DNA of 64,000 bases from Ptiloglossa arizonensis. Its lineage: Eukaryota; Arthropoda; Insecta; Hymenoptera; Colletidae. The notes below the pieces were generated by a model. The model was not told the DNA's origin and made no database searches. It worked only from the letters and a program-made list of their open reading frames with translations. How positions within the stretch are numbered: the stretch's first letter is position 1; every line of letters starts with the position of its first letter. Shown piece after piece: positions 63,890 through 64,000 of the stretch. The stretch spans positions 2,852,001-2,916,000 of the forward strand of contig NW_027478385.1 in assembly GCF_051014685.1 (NCBI RefSeq), written 5' to 3'. A program made the translations under genes and the position numbers.

Positions 63890-64000
63890 AGCTTCAAACT
63901 CCCATATCGCGCGAACGGTTTGACGAACTCGAGATATTCCTGTTGCACCAGAAAGTAGAAACTCCCCCGATTACAATGGTGTGTGTACTTTTCCCCTAGT
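63890..64000 (+). repeat. Partial terminal monomer (111 bp)
   Basis: The last monomer is cut by the window edge within its linker. It has the rare TATCGCGCGAACGGTTTG and 'aaactcccccgatt' changes, which also occur together near 56290-56360, 7611 bp (43 monomers) upstream. The array therefore probably continues beyond the window, as it does at the left edge, where base 1 already lies in the array. Confidence 0.85.

Larger units (their letters stand above)
1..64000 (+). repeat. 177-bp tandem satellite array filling the window
   Basis: Every stretch I read is the same monomer, repeated head to tail. Landmarks 'aacttcaaactccc', 'gaactcgagaaattcc', 'cccctaggcc' and 'gcgaaaatttt' return at 177-bp steps from the first base to the last. 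The landmark at base 1 returns at 63713 after 360 monomers, so indels net only -8 nt. Neighbouring monomers usually differ at a modest number of positions, while monomers one higher-order period apart can be almost identical. There is no inverted monomer, no foreign insertion and no unique spacer. This organisation is established for centromeric and pericentromeric satellites of plants and animals. A centromeric role here is inference, since sequence alone cannot prove it. No gene, tRNA, rRNA or promoter is supported anywhere in the window. Confidence 0.98.

Noticed and set aside
1..64000. CRISPR array
   Set aside because: Spacing is regular, but the whole 177-bp period is repeated. There are no unique spacers, and the unit is far too long.
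1..64000. Tandem-repeat protein gene or minisatellite exon
   Set aside because: All six frames contain stops in most monomers, and several monomers have frame-shifting indels that are tolerated and amplified.
1..64000. Transposon, retroelement or virus-derived segment
   Set aside because: No reverse transcriptase, transposase or integrase frame, no terminal repeats and no target-site duplications. Nothing departs from the 177-bp register by more than a few bases.
1..64000. rRNA, tRNA or 5S gene cluster
   Set aside because: The monomer has no recognisable box A/box B promoter pair, cloverleaf or conserved rRNA core. Its length and sequence do not resemble a 5S unit.
1..64000. Hairpin-forming inverted repeats
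   Set aside because: Only short palindromes (TCGCGA, CTCGAG, CCTAGG, AAAATTTT) are present in the monomer. I found no long arms on either strand and no inverted monomers.
1..64000. Strict two-class (dimeric) alternation of monomers
   Set aside because: The CATTCCAG, CTTTGTAG and CATTGTAG linker classes do intermix, but the order is irregular. Only the larger local higher-order units repeat.

Overview
This window is one uninterrupted tandem satellite DNA array with a monomer of about 177 bp. I find no protein-coding gene, RNA gene, transposon or unique sequence in it. Counting from the landmark 'aacttcaaactccc' (monomer base 1 placed at window base 1), the same landmark recurs at 178, 355 and 532, and the last two occurrences are at 63713 and 63890. 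That gives 361 complete monomers plus a 111-bp partial one, with a net phase drift of only -8 nt over 63.7 kb. All monomers I read lie head to tail in one orientation. The consensus is about 42% GC with nine CpGs, an observed/expected ratio near 1.15. This is eukaryotic satellite DNA of the centromeric or pericentromeric kind (nucleosome-scale monomer, higher-order repeats, no genes). The species cannot be read from it. Full CpG retention is more typical of a lightly methylated genome such as many invertebrates, but that is weak evidence.

Layout. 1-8 kb: mixed monomers, with a 1.7-1.9 kb segmental duplication (178-2035 and 6196-7876). 7.9-19.4 kb: overlapping duplications with shifts of 8, 7, 14, 4, 6, 2 and 4 monomers. 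19.4-27.7 kb: the most homogeneous part, with an 18-monomer (3186 bp) unit present twice in tandem, nearly identical, followed by an incomplete third copy. 28.5-30.5 kb: a 6-monomer duplication. 31.4-32.7 kb: monomers whose closest relatives in the window lie about 27-28 kb away, at 4 kb. 33.4-39.3 kb: nested 2-, 3-, 9-, 10-, 11- and 17-monomer duplications. 39.9-48.1 kb: another 18-monomer unit (3184 bp) in three tandem copies, the middle one lacking eight monomers. 49-64 kb: a more diverged domain with a private monomer class (TTTTTGCCCT and 'atagtag' in place of TTTTCCCC and 'ttccag'), with 3-, 7-, 11- and 27-monomer duplications.

Nothing here works as an operon or pathway. What the window shows is turnover: copies are gained and lost in whole monomers, junctions fall at the same phase of the monomer, and several generations of duplication are nested. 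The most interesting functional candidate is a site once per monomer, on the minus strand, that matches eight of the nine essential bases of the CENP-B box. All open reading frames in the window are by-products of the 177 = 3 x 59 periodicity. Boundaries of the duplications were found by eye and are good to roughly 5-30 bp.
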